17,405 nt of DNA from CAYONZ01 sp964405465 (GCA_964405465.1 CAYONZ010000067.1:1-17405), one strand, 5' to 3'. Shown: positions 7,553 through 15,819, counted from the first letter of the stretch. Numbers and translations are program-made. Notes: a model not told the origin generated them from the letters alone.

Positions 7553-8632
7553 TTAGGGGTGGGCTTGATCCTGAAGTCTTCGCTTCAAAAATCCAGCTAA
7601 AAGTTGATTCATTACCGATTCATCGTGGGCGATCTCAAGTTGATTGAGATCAAATGTTTTAAGAAACGAAGGTTTTAGTTCAGGAGCGATGGGTAAATTT
7701 TCCGCCTTGGTATTTGTTAATGCAAACCTTTTTTTGTCTGCCAATTTTTGTGACGAATTAGCTTCAAACATAAAATCGAGTGCGGCATCCGCTTCGCGTC
7801 GATGGGCCGTTGATCGGGGAATGTAAAAGCCAAATGTCCAAATCGATGCTTTTTCTTCGGGAACCACAAACTTCAAATTTGGATTTTCTTGTTGGAGAGT
7901 CAGCATCACGTGGTTAGCGAGTGCACAGCCCACAATATTTTTGGCCGAAGGCAAAAGCCAGTTTTCATCGACGGAGATCATTCTTGCAAGTTCCTCGAAA
8001 ACCGTTCGAATCTGATCTGGGTCTTCTGTCTGATGCTTTTGTGCGCGCCTGGCGAATAGTATGCGAGCGAGAGGTCTAACAGCAAATGGAAAATTGGGAA
8101 CTAATAGACGTAATTTCTTGCTGTCCGAAATCACCTGTGAAAAAGACTGTGCGCCTGGTACTTTCTGGTTGTCACAGGCCAAGCCATTCGCTCCCCAGAT
8201 AAGCGGCACAGTAAAGTCTTTAAAGTGTCCAGAATTGCTAAAGCGTAAAAAATCCGCGCTGACAGCAGATGCATTTGGGAGGTTACTCAGGTTGATTGTG
8301 ACGGCCATACGCTCATGAACTTCCGCCGGCGCTTGAAAAGAAAAACTCCCAATTAAATCAAATTGAGTCGCACTCTCCCTGGCTTTTTCAAGAAGCTCTT
8401 CTGCAGTATCGACTTCGGTCACTTTGACGGCAGTTTTGTGCCGCTCAGCAAATGCACGAAAAAAATCTTCATTAAACACTTCTTTGATCGTGAGTATAGA
8501 AATTGATTTGCTAAATTCTTGGCTTTGACCTCGATGTTTTTTGTAGATCGACACGCCCCAAGTTAGACCAAGTACAAATGAAACTGGCACAACTAGAAGC
8601 AGCGCTTTTCTGAAGGGATTTAATGCTTTCAT
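7553..8632 (-). CDS. PotD-like extracellular solute-binding protein, membrane-anchored
   Basis: The product has 359 residues, the size of the polyamine-type binding proteins. Residues about 9-30 are a single hydrophobic helix (LLLVVPVSFVLGLTWGVSIY). It has no clear cleavage site or lipobox, so the protein may stay tethered in the inner membrane facing the periplasm. The domain then shows ISILTIKEVFNEDFFRAF (first strand and helix) and FDLIGSFSF (91-99). TVPLIWGANGLACD at 141-154 corresponds to the VPYxWGxxG signature of PotD-type proteins, and NIVGCALANHVMLTL and SIWTFGFYIPRSTAHR follow later. The ligand is unassigned; a polyamine role is only a family-level guess. No transporter genes are adjacent. 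No ribosome site is visible before the ATG. Confidence 0.8.
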   Translation of the reverse strand: MKALNPFRKALLLVVPVSFVLGLTWGVSIYKKHRGQSQEFSKSISILTIKEVFNEDFFRAFAERHKTAVKVTEVDTAEELLEKARESATQFDLIGSFSFQAPAEVHERMAVTINLSNLPNASAVSADFLRFSNSGHFKDFTVPLIWGANGLACDNQKVPGAQSFSQVISDSKKLRLLVPNFPFAVRPLARILFARRAQKHQTEDPDQIRTVFEELARMISVDENWLLPSAKNIVGCALANHVMLTLQQENPNLKFVVPEEKASIWTFGFYIPRSTAHRREADAALDFMFEANSSQKLADKKRFALTNTKAENLPIAPELKPSFLKTFDLNQLEIAHDESVMNQLLAGFLKRRLQDQAHP

Positions 8633-8639
8633 GTAAATT

Positions 8640-8667
8640 ATGATAATCGGTCATTGGCGAAATTCAA
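8640..8667 (-). promoter_or_regulatory. Putative promoter that would give a near-leaderless PotD-like mRNA
   Basis: On the minus strand TTGAAT (8667-8662), a 16-bp spacer and TATCAT (8645-8640) are followed after only 7 bp by the ATG at 8632. If used, transcription would begin at or one base before the start codon. The absence of any Shine-Dalgarno sequence agrees with that. Confidence 0.35.
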
Positions 8668-8803
8668 TCTCCAATGTAAATTAGCCGAGAATCCATTTTC
8701 TGCATGACCTGATAATCAATGGGTAAACTGCAGAATGGAATGAACATTTAGCGAAAAATGCTGGCGTCTCACGATGCTAAAATTGAACGGTAAGGTGACC
8801 ACT

Positions 8804-10222
8804 ATGGTAACAATGAATGAGCAACGAAAAATTGATAATTGGATTGCGGGAGCCCAGAAGCCTCCGGTTCAGGAAAAGTATCAAACGGTCAAACCAGTTT
8901 TGGAGGGAGCCCTGCCATTTGAACTTGCCCAATCAGGAACAATGGATATCGTTGAGGCATTGAAATCTGCAAATCAAGCGTACAAAACTTGGGGTGATCG
9001 TACTCTTTCGAAAAGAAAAGAAATTATCTCTCAAGCGAAATCGTTATTGCTGAGTGAAATTGAAGTTTTTCGAACGCTAGTTCAAGAAGATTATGCTTGT
9101 CCTCCTGAAAAGGTCGCTCGTTTTGAAGAACAACTTTCTTGGTTATTTGATTTCTGGTTAACACAGTCTGGGCCACTGCTAAAGACAGTGTCTGGCGCAA
9201 ATAGTCTGCAGTTTCAAACACTTTCTTCTTGGGGGGTGACCGCTTTGATTCTACCTATTTCGTCAGTCATCCAAAACCTGCTCGAGCGTCTTTTACCAGC
9301 TTTATTGTTTGGCAATGTGGTTGTTGTAAAGCCAACGATTCGCAATGCTCGCTTGACTCTTTGGATAGCTCAAAAATTCCAGCAGGCTGGTCTCGTGGAC
9401 GGTGCATTGAATATTTTGATGGCAGACGGAGAGGGGGTCTCCGAACACCTTTGTGGACACCCCGGAGTCAGCCTTTTAGTGTTTTCTGGACGCCTCAGTG
9501 TTGCGGAAAAAATTCGAACAAACCCCATGGTTCAGTCTAAGCGAACGCATTTCCTTTGTGGAGGGCGTAATTCTTGTGTGATTTTCGCAGATGCAGATCT
9601 TGAATCAGCAGCGCAAAATATAGCGCAAAAAGTTGCATTTCATCGTTTTGATACCTCGCTCAAGCCTTCTAGATTTTTTATACATGAATCAATCTTTCAA
9701 AAATTCTTTCAACTTCTAGATCACGACCTCTCCCTTCCAGAAAACCTGGGGCAACAGGACCTATATTTGAAGTCTATAGACAGAGAGAAGTACCAAGCGA
9801 TAGTAGATCAAATTAATAACGAAACGAAACGATCACAGAAACCCGACGCCAAAACCCATTTTTCAAATGGTTTGTTTTTTTCCGAGGTTCTGAGCTCTTG
9901 CTCCCCGTTACAAACGGCCGAGGTGTTTGGCCCGGTGGTGACACTTCATCGCTTTAAATATCCTCACGAGTTGATTAAACCCATTGAGATTTCCGAGCAA
10001 ACACATTGTGTTTACCTATTTACTCAGTCGTTGGAGAGGGCACATCGTTTCATTCGCCAAATAGATGCTTCACGTGTTGAGGTCAATGGCTTGGGGGATG
10101 ATCCACTTGAAGTGGAGTATACTGGAATACGTGAGGCCTGCTGGGGGCAAATCGGCGGCAACTCATGGGCTGAATTTTTTAGTAGAAAGAAAGCAATTAA
10201 AATGAATTGGCAGGGACAATAG
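8804..10222 (+). CDS. Aldehyde-dehydrogenase-fold protein lacking catalytic residues
   Basis: From the ATG at 8804 the product has 472 residues, about the normal ALDH length. The family outline is clear: WGVTALILP, LPALLFGNVVVVKPT (Lys176 at the cofactor Lys position), FSGRLSVAEKI in place of FTGS, CGGRNSCVIFADADLESA, AEVFGPVVTLHRF and a final VEVNG. Aligned with ALDH2, the nucleophilic Cys302 is Ser285 (codon 9656-9658), the general base Glu268 is Leu251 (9554-9556) and the oxyanion Asn169 is Ser153 (9260-9262). The spacing between the first two is 34 residues, as in ALDH2. The frame is intact, so this is a conserved-length pseudoenzyme rather than a decayed gene. I chose 8804 because GGTGA lies five bases upstream; an in-frame ATG at 8774 would add 10 residues. 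It is divergent from the PotD-like gene. Confidence 0.88.
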   Translation: MVTMNEQRKIDNWIAGAQKPPVQEKYQTVKPVLEGALPFELAQSGTMDIVEALKSANQAYKTWGDRTLSKRKEIISQAKSLLLSEIEVFRTLVQEDYACPPEKVARFEEQLSWLFDFWLTQSGPLLKTVSGANSLQFQTLSSWGVTALILPISSVIQNLLERLLPALLFGNVVVVKPTIRNARLTLWIAQKFQQAGLVDGALNILMADGEGVSEHLCGHPGVSLLVFSGRLSVAEKIRTNPMVQSKRTHFLCGGRNSCVIFADADLESAAQNIAQKVAFHRFDTSLKPSRFFIHESIFQKFFQLLDHDLSLPENLGQQDLYLKSIDREKYQAIVDQINNETKRSQKPDAKTHFSNGLFFSEVLSSCSPLQTAEVFGPVVTLHRFKYPHELIKPIEISEQTHCVYLFTQSLERAHRFIRQIDASRVEVNGLGDDPLEVEYTGIREACWGQIGGNSWAEFFSRKKAIKMNWQGQ

Positions 10223-10237
10223 CCAGTTCATTTTAAT
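10196..10237 (+). terminator. Stem-loop overlapping the ALDH-like stop codon
   Basis: ATTAAAATGAATTGGC (10196-10211) pairs with GCCAGTTCATTTTAAT (10222-10237) over 16 positions, 15 Watson-Crick and one U-G, with a 10-nt loop. The 3' arm ends in TTTTAAT, which may act as the U-rich part. The TAG stop (10220-10222) sits in the loop and at the base of the 3' arm. It is probably the transcription terminator of the ALDH-like gene and is nearly symmetrical, so it could also act on the other strand. Confidence 0.65.
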
Positions 10238-10351
10238 CCTAACGCAAAAACTCCATTTTCTTCGTATTGGCGAACGAATTCTGTTGGCAATTCTGGGACA
10301 AAGGTGTTTCATGACGGTGTTTTTCACAAAACAAAAAACGGGGAGTCGAAA

Positions 10352-11245
10352 ATGAATTTTCCTATGTTCCTTGTGATACGCACTGGCCTCATTAAAACAA
10401 GATTGGTTCATTTGTTTTTTATTTTGAGTATTTTTGGTGGATCAATCGTCAAGGCAATGCCGGTGACAGGATTGGCACAGCCCTCGGTTGCTCCAGAGCG
10501 TATTGTGGTCATTGTTCTTGAAAATGAATCGGCCAATAAGGCAATTAATGAACCATTTTTAAATTCGTTGGCTAAGCAAGGCACGTACTTTCAAAATTCT
10601 TACGGGGTAACCAGGCCGTCTCAACCAAATTACCTTGCTCTTGTGAGTGGATCGACGTGGGGAGTGAGCAGCAATAAGTCTTTTGATATCGACGGAACGA
10701 CCATTGTTGATCTACTTGAATCTAAGGCTTTAACTTGGCGTTCTTACTCCGAAAATTATCCTGGAAATTGCTTTTTGGGTGCGAGTAACAATGGTTACAC
10801 TCGCAAACACAGTCCATTTATCAGTTTTAAAAATATTCAAAATAATCCTAAGCGCTGTGTGAATCTGTCAAATGGTGACCAGTTCTTTATTGATCTCCAA
10901 GCTCACAATATGCCGCATTTTTCTTTCTACAGCCCAACGCTTGATGATAGCGGGCACGACACCGGCGTTGCATATGCAGCCAACTGGCTGGCTGGGTGGT
11001 TTAAGAAGTTTGTTACCTATCCCGAGTCGCAACGAACACTGGTCATTGTCACCTTTGATGAAGGGGGCCCATTTAATCAGAACGTTTATACTGTTTTTTG
11101 GGGGGCATCCGTACAGCCAGGCTTGGTCAACACGCAGAAAATTGACCACTACGGTATTTTACGAACTATTGAGACCGTTTGGAATTTAGGCACACTTGGA
11201 CGAGAAGACGCGAAGGCAACTCCAGCACAAAATATTTGGCGATAG
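10352..11245 (+). CDS. Secreted phosphoesterase (AcpA / phospholipase C family)
   Basis: The product has 297 residues. A long N-terminus with hydrophobic core HLFFILSIFGGSIVKA ends in a probable signal peptidase site, so it is exported. Family motifs in order are VVIVLENES at 52-60 (metal and nucleophile region), RPSQPNYLALVSGSTWG at 89-104, HSPFISF at 153-159, DDSGHDTG at 198-205, VTFDEGG at 233-239, YTVFWG at 246-251 and DHYGILRTIE at 265-274. This is the order of the bacterial phosphoesterase superfamily that includes Francisella AcpA and phospholipase C enzymes, which cleave phosphate esters. At under 300 residues it resembles the short acid-phosphatase branch. GGGAG six bases upstream supports the ATG at 10352 over an in-frame ATG at 10304. 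It converges on the chemotaxis gene with 1 bp between the stops. Confidence 0.9.
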   Translation: MNFPMFLVIRTGLIKTRLVHLFFILSIFGGSIVKAMPVTGLAQPSVAPERIVVIVLENESANKAINEPFLNSLAKQGTYFQNSYGVTRPSQPNYLALVSGSTWGVSSNKSFDIDGTTIVDLLESKALTWRSYSENYPGNCFLGASNNGYTRKHSPFISFKNIQNNPKRCVNLSNGDQFFIDLQAHNMPHFSFYSPTLDDSGHDTGVAYAANWLAGWFKKFVTYPESQRTLVIVTFDEGGPFNQNVYTVFWGASVQPGLVNTQKIDHYGILRTIETVWNLGTLGREDAKATPAQNIWR

Positions 11246-11246
11246 C

Positions 11247-12671
11247 TTAAATGTCTTGAAACCGGGGATCATCCTGCTTGGGTAATCCCACAGGCAATTC
11301 TTTGGCCGCAGAATGACCGTTTGATACACCAAAAGAAGCACTACCGGTGGCGTGGTTTACCTTTGTCGTGATCGATTTGTTTTTTTTCATTTCTTGAGTA
11401 GCTTTTTGGGTGTGCATCTTGGCTTTGCTCTTAAGTGAATTGCCTCCTGACCGTTCAGAAGCAATTTTTGTTTTCTTTGGAGAGTGAGTCGATAATTTCA
11501 CAACATTGGTTTCAGTGTGGATTGCCTCGGTTTTTAGCGGTGCTGGCGTCCAAGAATCCAATTCACGATAGTGAGCTTCATCACGGGAAGAAAGGTAACT
11601 CTTCAGTGTTTCAAATGTTTTTTGTCGATTAGTCAATTGAGCATCATGTCTTTGGACGAGTTCCAAAACATTTTGCAGAACTATAGAACTAGAGTGAGTT
11701 TGAGTCGCGGATTGCTCCGAGGACATCTTAAGTAGGTTTTCATTAAAATTTCGTGTGCTGGCTTCAAGCTTTTTGATTTCGTCTGAATGTTGCTGCGAAT
11801 GTTCCTTCCATGATTTCCAATTATGAATTGATTCTTGTGCTTGTCGAAGCGAGCGCTTAATTTGGGCCTCGTTGGCTTCCACTAGTCCGCTCAAGCTCTT
11901 TTGAGTTTCGCTTGAGATACTGTTCACTTTTCTAATGCTTTCATCGAGCATGGTCGTGATTTCTCTGGCCGCTTGGCCACTCATATGCGCAAGGTTTCCA
12001 ACTTCCTCTGCCACAACGGCAAAACCTTTGCCTTGCTCTCCTGCTCGCGCAGCTTCCACCGATGCATTGAATGAAAGAAGTTTGGTTTGAAACACGATGT
12101 CGTTTATCACTTTGGTCTTGGCTCCAATTTCTGAAATGACCGTGACAATTTCTTTCATCTGGTCGGTGCTTCGCTTTACCTCACCGATGATTGTTTCGTT
12201 ACCCTTATTTAAGTCCTGAATAGATCCAACGAGCGATTCAATGGAGTTTTCATCACTTGAGCTTTGGGACGAACTAACGGTGCTGACCACGCTATTGATT
12301 TCATTTTGCAATGCTGACCAGGAGTCTATTGTGGGTGTTCTTGACGTGACATTCGAGGGGGAAATTGAACGAACGAAAGATCCATCTTGAAGTGTTTGCT
12401 TCAGCTCAGCCCATAAGGTCTGACTGGACTTCCAGTCTAATGTCTCCTGGGCGGCCATTGATGCCAACTGTTTCAATCGGAAAGCAAAGCGAAGAGCTCC
12501 AAAAACACCCACAAAAATAAAAACGGCGAGTGCTATTAGCGCTCTAATCAGCAATGTTTGTGGCTCGGTTGTTTTGTATGTAAAAAGTAAGGTTGAAGCT
12601 AGTCCGATTGCTAAGAAAGTCATACCCAAATACAGTGACAAAAAAGATCGAAAAAGTGAGTTTGTTGCCAT
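11247..12671 (-). CDS. Methyl-accepting chemotaxis protein without a periplasmic domain
   Basis: The product has 474 residues. Two transmembrane helices (about 11-31 and 41-64) are joined by a loop of only about 9 residues, so no extracytoplasmic sensor exists. No canonical HAMP is evident; a linker leads to the signalling helix bundle at about 145-350. The hairpin tip is intact (IVFQTKLLSFNASVEAARAG at 192-211, then GKGFAVVAEEV), the region that contacts CheA and CheW. After about 375 there is a low-complexity tail rich in Lys, Ser and Thr, ending DDPRFQDI. The tail may be a tether, and I recall the same ending in Bdellovibrio receptors. The receptor probably senses membrane or cytoplasmic state, or pairs with another receptor. 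AGGGA lies about nine bases before the ATG at 12671. Confidence 0.92.
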   Translation of the reverse strand: MATNSLFRSFLSLYLGMTFLAIGLASTLLFTYKTTEPQTLLIRALIALAVFIFVGVFGALRFAFRLKQLASMAAQETLDWKSSQTLWAELKQTLQDGSFVRSISPSNVTSRTPTIDSWSALQNEINSVVSTVSSSQSSSDENSIESLVGSIQDLNKGNETIIGEVKRSTDQMKEIVTVISEIGAKTKVINDIVFQTKLLSFNASVEAARAGEQGKGFAVVAEEVGNLAHMSGQAAREITTMLDESIRKVNSISSETQKSLSGLVEANEAQIKRSLRQAQESIHNWKSWKEHSQQHSDEIKKLEASTRNFNENLLKMSSEQSATQTHSSSIVLQNVLELVQRHDAQLTNRQKTFETLKSYLSSRDEAHYRELDSWTPAPLKTEAIHTETNVVKLSTHSPKKTKIASERSGGNSLKSKAKMHTQKATQEMKKNKSITTKVNHATGSASFGVSNGHSAAKELPVGLPKQDDPRFQDI

Positions 12672-12818
12672 GATTTCACGTCCCTATGAAATAGATAACG
12701 ATCCATCGGCAAAAAAATGTCCTATCTTGAGATACGATTCCGAGAAATAGATAGTTAAGGTAACATAATGTAACTTATCAGCGGCAATGCGGACCACACG
12801 GCAAAGTTTATTTTGATT

Positions 12819-15134
12819 TCACGACTCGATAATTGCTCGAATCGTTTGTCCGAGTCCAGTTGCAGAAAACGGCTTTTGTAAAAACATGGCTGTCAATTGC
12901 TCAGTATCTTTTTTCACCACTTCGGTTTTTACATATCCAGATGTGAAAAGAAATCGCGTTTCCGGATGTTTTTGTGTCATTTCATATGCCATTTCCACGC
13001 CATCAACTTGGCCGGGCATTATGATATCTGTCATCACAAGGTCAATTTGAGTGTCATGACGATCCATTATGCTCAGGGCTTCTTCACCTGAGCTAGCTTC
13101 GAGAACTTGATAGCCCCAACTTATCAAAAGATCATGAATAAGTTCACGTAAGTCTTCTTCATCTTCAACCAATAGAATGGTTTCATGGCCTTTATAATTT
13201 CCAATATTATCGAGATTTGTTTGCAGGTGTTGCACGGCTTGCCCGTGGAACTCAGGTAGATAAACATGAAATTTACTGCCTTTCCCAACGGCAGTTTCGA
13301 GTCCAATATAACCCTGGCTTTGCTTAACTAAACCAAATACGGTCGAAAGTCCAAGGCCTGTTCCTGCTGCAGCTTCTTTTGTCGTAAAAAACGGTTCAAA
13401 TATTTTTTGTTTAATTGCATCCGAGATTCCTGTGCCCGAGTCTTCCACGCTTAGACAAACATAACGGCCTGGTGTAACTTCATCTTCTATATCTGGGTTG
13501 GCCCGATCAAGTTGTACATTTCGCGTACGAATAACGAGGCTTCCTCCATTTGGCATGGCATCTCGGCCATTAATAGCCAAATTCATGATGATCTGTAAAA
13601 GTTGGCCGGCATCTGCTTTGATGGGGCTTAACTTTGGATCTTGCTCCACTTGTAAGTGAACCTGTTCACCGATCACTCTCCTTAGCATTTGTTCAGCTTC
13701 ATCGACCACTGAGTTCAAGCTCAAAAGTGTTACGTTTTGAACCTGTTGGCGACTGAACGCGAGAAGACGGATGATTAGGTCTGAGGCTCTCTGAGTGGCC
13801 CTCACGATTTTCAGAACGTTGCTGTAGTCTTTTGAGTTTTTGTCCAATTGGCTTTCAAGCATGAAGGCATATCCAGAGATCACCGATAGAATATTGTTAA
13901 AATCATGAGCAATGCCACCGGTCAATCGGCCAATGCTTTCCATTTTTTGTGATCTCAAGAATTGATTTTCAAGATTCTTTCGTTCGGTGATATCTTGTAC
14001 TGTTGCGATTATACGCGTGCCTTTTCCTTCTGAATTTCGGCGGTGAACTTTTCCTCTAAAAAAAAGCCAGACCCAGTCTCCGTTTTTCTTGGCGGCCCGG
14101 TATTCCACGCTAAAAATTCCATCGTCCCCACCTACGTGCTGATTAAGGACTCGATATATTTTTTCTCGATCTTCAGGGTGTAGAGTCTTTTCCCAAGAGC
14201 TGATTTTGGTTTCCAACTCTCCCCTTTCATATCCATGAATCAGTTCCCAGGTCGCATCAAAATAAAGAGATTCATTGGTGACATCCCAATCCCAAATTCC
14301 GACCTGTGTACTCGCAAGCGCAAGCTTGAATCGATCTTGGCGAATCATGCTGTGTCTGTCATAAACTTCACGATCCGCAAGCACCCCATTTAACAAGAGT
14401 CCAGTGAGCGCCAAAATGATCATCGAAATTTGTTCAGGTAAAATCACAGAGAGAATCATGTGGTCTTCGTCAACTCGGTTTCCTGTGCGAAGTGTTACCG
14501 ATCGTAAAACCACAAGTAACAAAATTGACCAGAGTGAAACAAGCTTACCATACCTGAAACAACTCCAAATAATTGTTGGGATGAGTAAAAATGCAAACAC
14601 ACTTTGAATGCCCAGCTGTTGTTCAAGCCATCGGCTAATACCAAGAGCAGAAATCAGAATTAAAAAAAGAAACAATTCAAACCTGCGACTGCGCAAATAA
14701 TTCCAATTTAACAAGAACAAACTTGGTGAGCTATACCATAGAAGAGGAGTGACCACTAAGAGACCCAAAATGTCTCCCAATAACCAATTCACCCAAATTT
14801 CGATTCCGATCGATTCAGACACTGGAGACGAAAATAGAAACAAACTAATCAGATAGGTTAAACCCATCACTAAAATTGGAATCACCGACACAGTTAAAAT
14901 GAATGAGAAAGTTGGATGCAATCCTTCCGTGTCAAATTGCCGGTCTTCAGAGGAAAATCGCTTAAACAACAGGGCCAACAATCCTGCACTGACAAAACTT
15001 ACGATTGAGAATATCTGAATTTCAGTTCTTCCGGAGAATATTTGATTGATCAAAAGTATTGGTAAAATTGCAGTGGGCATGACCCATGCCCAACGGCGAA
15101 CCGAGGAAAACAAAAAATACCCCAGCAAAACACC
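12819..15134 (-). CDS. MASE1-PAS hybrid histidine kinase with C-terminal receiver (5' end lost in gap)
   Basis: The readable part is 771 codons open into the N run, so the true start is missing; a TTG at 15128 is only an internal codon. Numbered from that TTG, residues about 1-255 are MASE1-type membrane helices. A PAS/PAC domain (about 264-384, ending DITERK) follows, then a HisKA helix with GGIAHDFNN (phospho-His408), an ATPase domain with NLAINGRDAMP, DSGTGI (563-568) and GTGLGLS (589-595), and a receiver domain (about 649-765). The receiver has acidic pocket EDEED, Asp701 as phospho-acceptor in TDIIMPG, Thr729/Ser730 and Lys752. AHDFNN kinases with a C-terminal receiver usually relay phosphate onward to a phosphotransfer partner. 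None is encoded here, so it is an orphan hybrid kinase. MASE1 and PAS domains suggest membrane and redox or small-ligand sensing. Confidence 0.92.
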   Translation of the reverse strand, partial: GVLLGYFLFSSVRRWAWVMPTAILPILLINQIFSGRTEIQIFSIVSFVSAGLLALLFKRFSSEDRQFDTEGLHPTFSFILTVSVIPILVMGLTYLISLFLFSSPVSESIGIEIWVNWLLGDILGLLVVTPLLWYSSPSLFLLNWNYLRSRRFELFLFLILISALGISRWLEQQLGIQSVFAFLLIPTIIWSCFRYGKLVSLWSILLLVVLRSVTLRTGNRVDEDHMILSVILPEQISMIILALTGLLLNGVLADREVYDRHSMIRQDRFKLALASTQVGIWDWDVTNESLYFDATWELIHGYERGELETKISSWEKTLHPEDREKIYRVLNQHVGGDDGIFSVEYRAAKKNGDWVWLFFRGKVHRRNSEGKGTRIIATVQDITERKNLENQFLRSQKMESIGRLTGGIAHDFNNILSVISGYAFMLESQLDKNSKDYSNVLKIVRATQRASDLIIRLLAFSRQQVQNVTLLSLNSVVDEAEQMLRRVIGEQVHLQVEQDPKLSPIKADAGQLLQIIMNLAINGRDAMPNGGSLVIRTRNVQLDRANPDIEDEVTPGRYVCLSVEDSGTGISDAIKQKIFEPFFTTKEAAAGTGLGLSTVFGLVKQSQGYIGLETAVGKGSKFHVYLPEFHGQAVQHLQTNLDNIGNYKGHETILLVEDEEDLRELIHDLLISWGYQVLEASSGEEALSIMDRHDTQIDLVMTDIIMPGQVDGVEMAYEMTQKHPETRFLFTSGYVKTEVVKKDTEQLTAMFLQKPFSATGLGQTIRAIIES

Positions 15135-15234
15135 NNNNNNNNNNNNNNNNNNNNNNNNNNNNNNNNNNNNNNNNNNNNNNNNNNNNNNNNNNNNNNNNNN
15201 NNNNNNNNNNNNNNNNNNNNNNNNNNNNNNNNNN
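15135..15234. other. Assembly gap, 100 N
   Basis: Exactly 100 ambiguous bases, the customary placeholder for a scaffold gap of unknown size. The start of the hybrid kinase gene and its promoter lie within it or beyond. Distances across it are not reliable. Confidence 0.98.
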
Positions 15235-15269
15235 GCTTCTCAACAATTCCCATTGCTCCGAGATCTATC

Positions 15270-15303
15270 TTGTGTAAAATTATATTGCATGCAATATTAA
15301 CGG
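15270..15303 (+). promoter_or_regulatory. Promoter region with a perfect 16-bp palindrome, probable OhrR operator
   Basis: ATATTGCATGCAATAT at 15282-15297 is a perfect inverted repeat with no spacer. TAAAAT at 15275-15280 could be a -10 element, placing the palindrome over the transcription start. Alternatively, TTGTGT (15270-15275) with AATATT 17 bp later puts it over the spacer and -10. Either way repressor binding would block transcription. The next two genes encode a peroxidase and an OhrR-type regulator, and MarR/OhrR dimers bind such palindromes, so autoregulation is the simplest reading. The binding itself is inferred. Confidence 0.6.
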
Positions 15304-15330
15304 GAGAAACCTCAAAACTCAGGAGAGTTT

Positions 15331-15819
15331 ATGTCAGAAAGTTTAAGTCTATACGAGCAAGTTGCAAATAAAATTGATGGCCAACCGTTCGCGTTTGGAG
15401 ACCTAAAAGGAAAAGCCGTGCTCGTCGTCAATACAGCAAGTCAGTGCGGATTTACACCCCAATTTACAGGACTAGAGGAGCTTCACCGCAAATATCAGGA
15501 TCGTGGTCTGGTTGTACTGGGTTTTCCGTGTAATCAATTTGGCCAACAAGACCCTGGAGCAAATGAAGAGATTGCTTCATTTTGTCAGAAAAATTATGGC
15601 GTCAGTTTCACGATGATGCAAAAAGTTGATGTCAATGGTGAAAACACCCACCCAGTCTTTAAGTTTCTAAAAGCCAAAGCGCCTGGTCTACTTGGAACCC
15701 AAGCTATCAAATGGAACTTCACAAAATTTTTGGTCGATAAAAATGGAAGTGTTGTTGAGCGCTATGCTCCGACAGTGAAACCAGAGGAAATTGCTCGTGA
15801 TATTGAGAAAATATTATGA
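15331..15819 (+). CDS. Glutathione peroxidase-family thiol peroxidase
   Basis: The product has 162 residues, the normal size of bacterial GPx/BtuE-type enzymes. The peroxidatic Cys39 is in NTASQCGFTPQ and the conserved FPCNQFGQQ is at 65-73, with Gln73 as catalytic Gln. KWNFTKFL at 127-134 supplies Trp128 and Asn129, so the catalytic tetrad is complete. Cys rather than selenocysteine is encoded (TGC at 15445-15447). Cys85 (SFCQKNYGV) is the candidate resolving Cys; if so the enzyme would use thioredoxin rather than glutathione. It has no signal peptide, so it acts in the cytoplasm, reducing hydrogen peroxide or organic hydroperoxides. AGGAG sits about six bases before the ATG. Its TGA overlaps the ATG of the OhrR-type gene, forming an operon. 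Confidence 0.95.
   Translation: MSESLSLYEQVANKIDGQPFAFGDLKGKAVLVVNTASQCGFTPQFTGLEELHRKYQDRGLVVLGFPCNQFGQQDPGANEEIASFCQKNYGVSFTMMQKVDVNGENTHPVFKFLKAKAPGLLGTQAIKWNFTKFLVDKNGSVVERYAPTVKPEEIARDIEKIL

Noticed and set aside
12703..12710. GCCGATGG upstream of the chemotaxis gene, like a flagellar sigma28 -10 element (GCCGATAA)
   Set aside because: Six of eight bases match but the -35 region at the right distance fits poorly, so I do not call a promoter.
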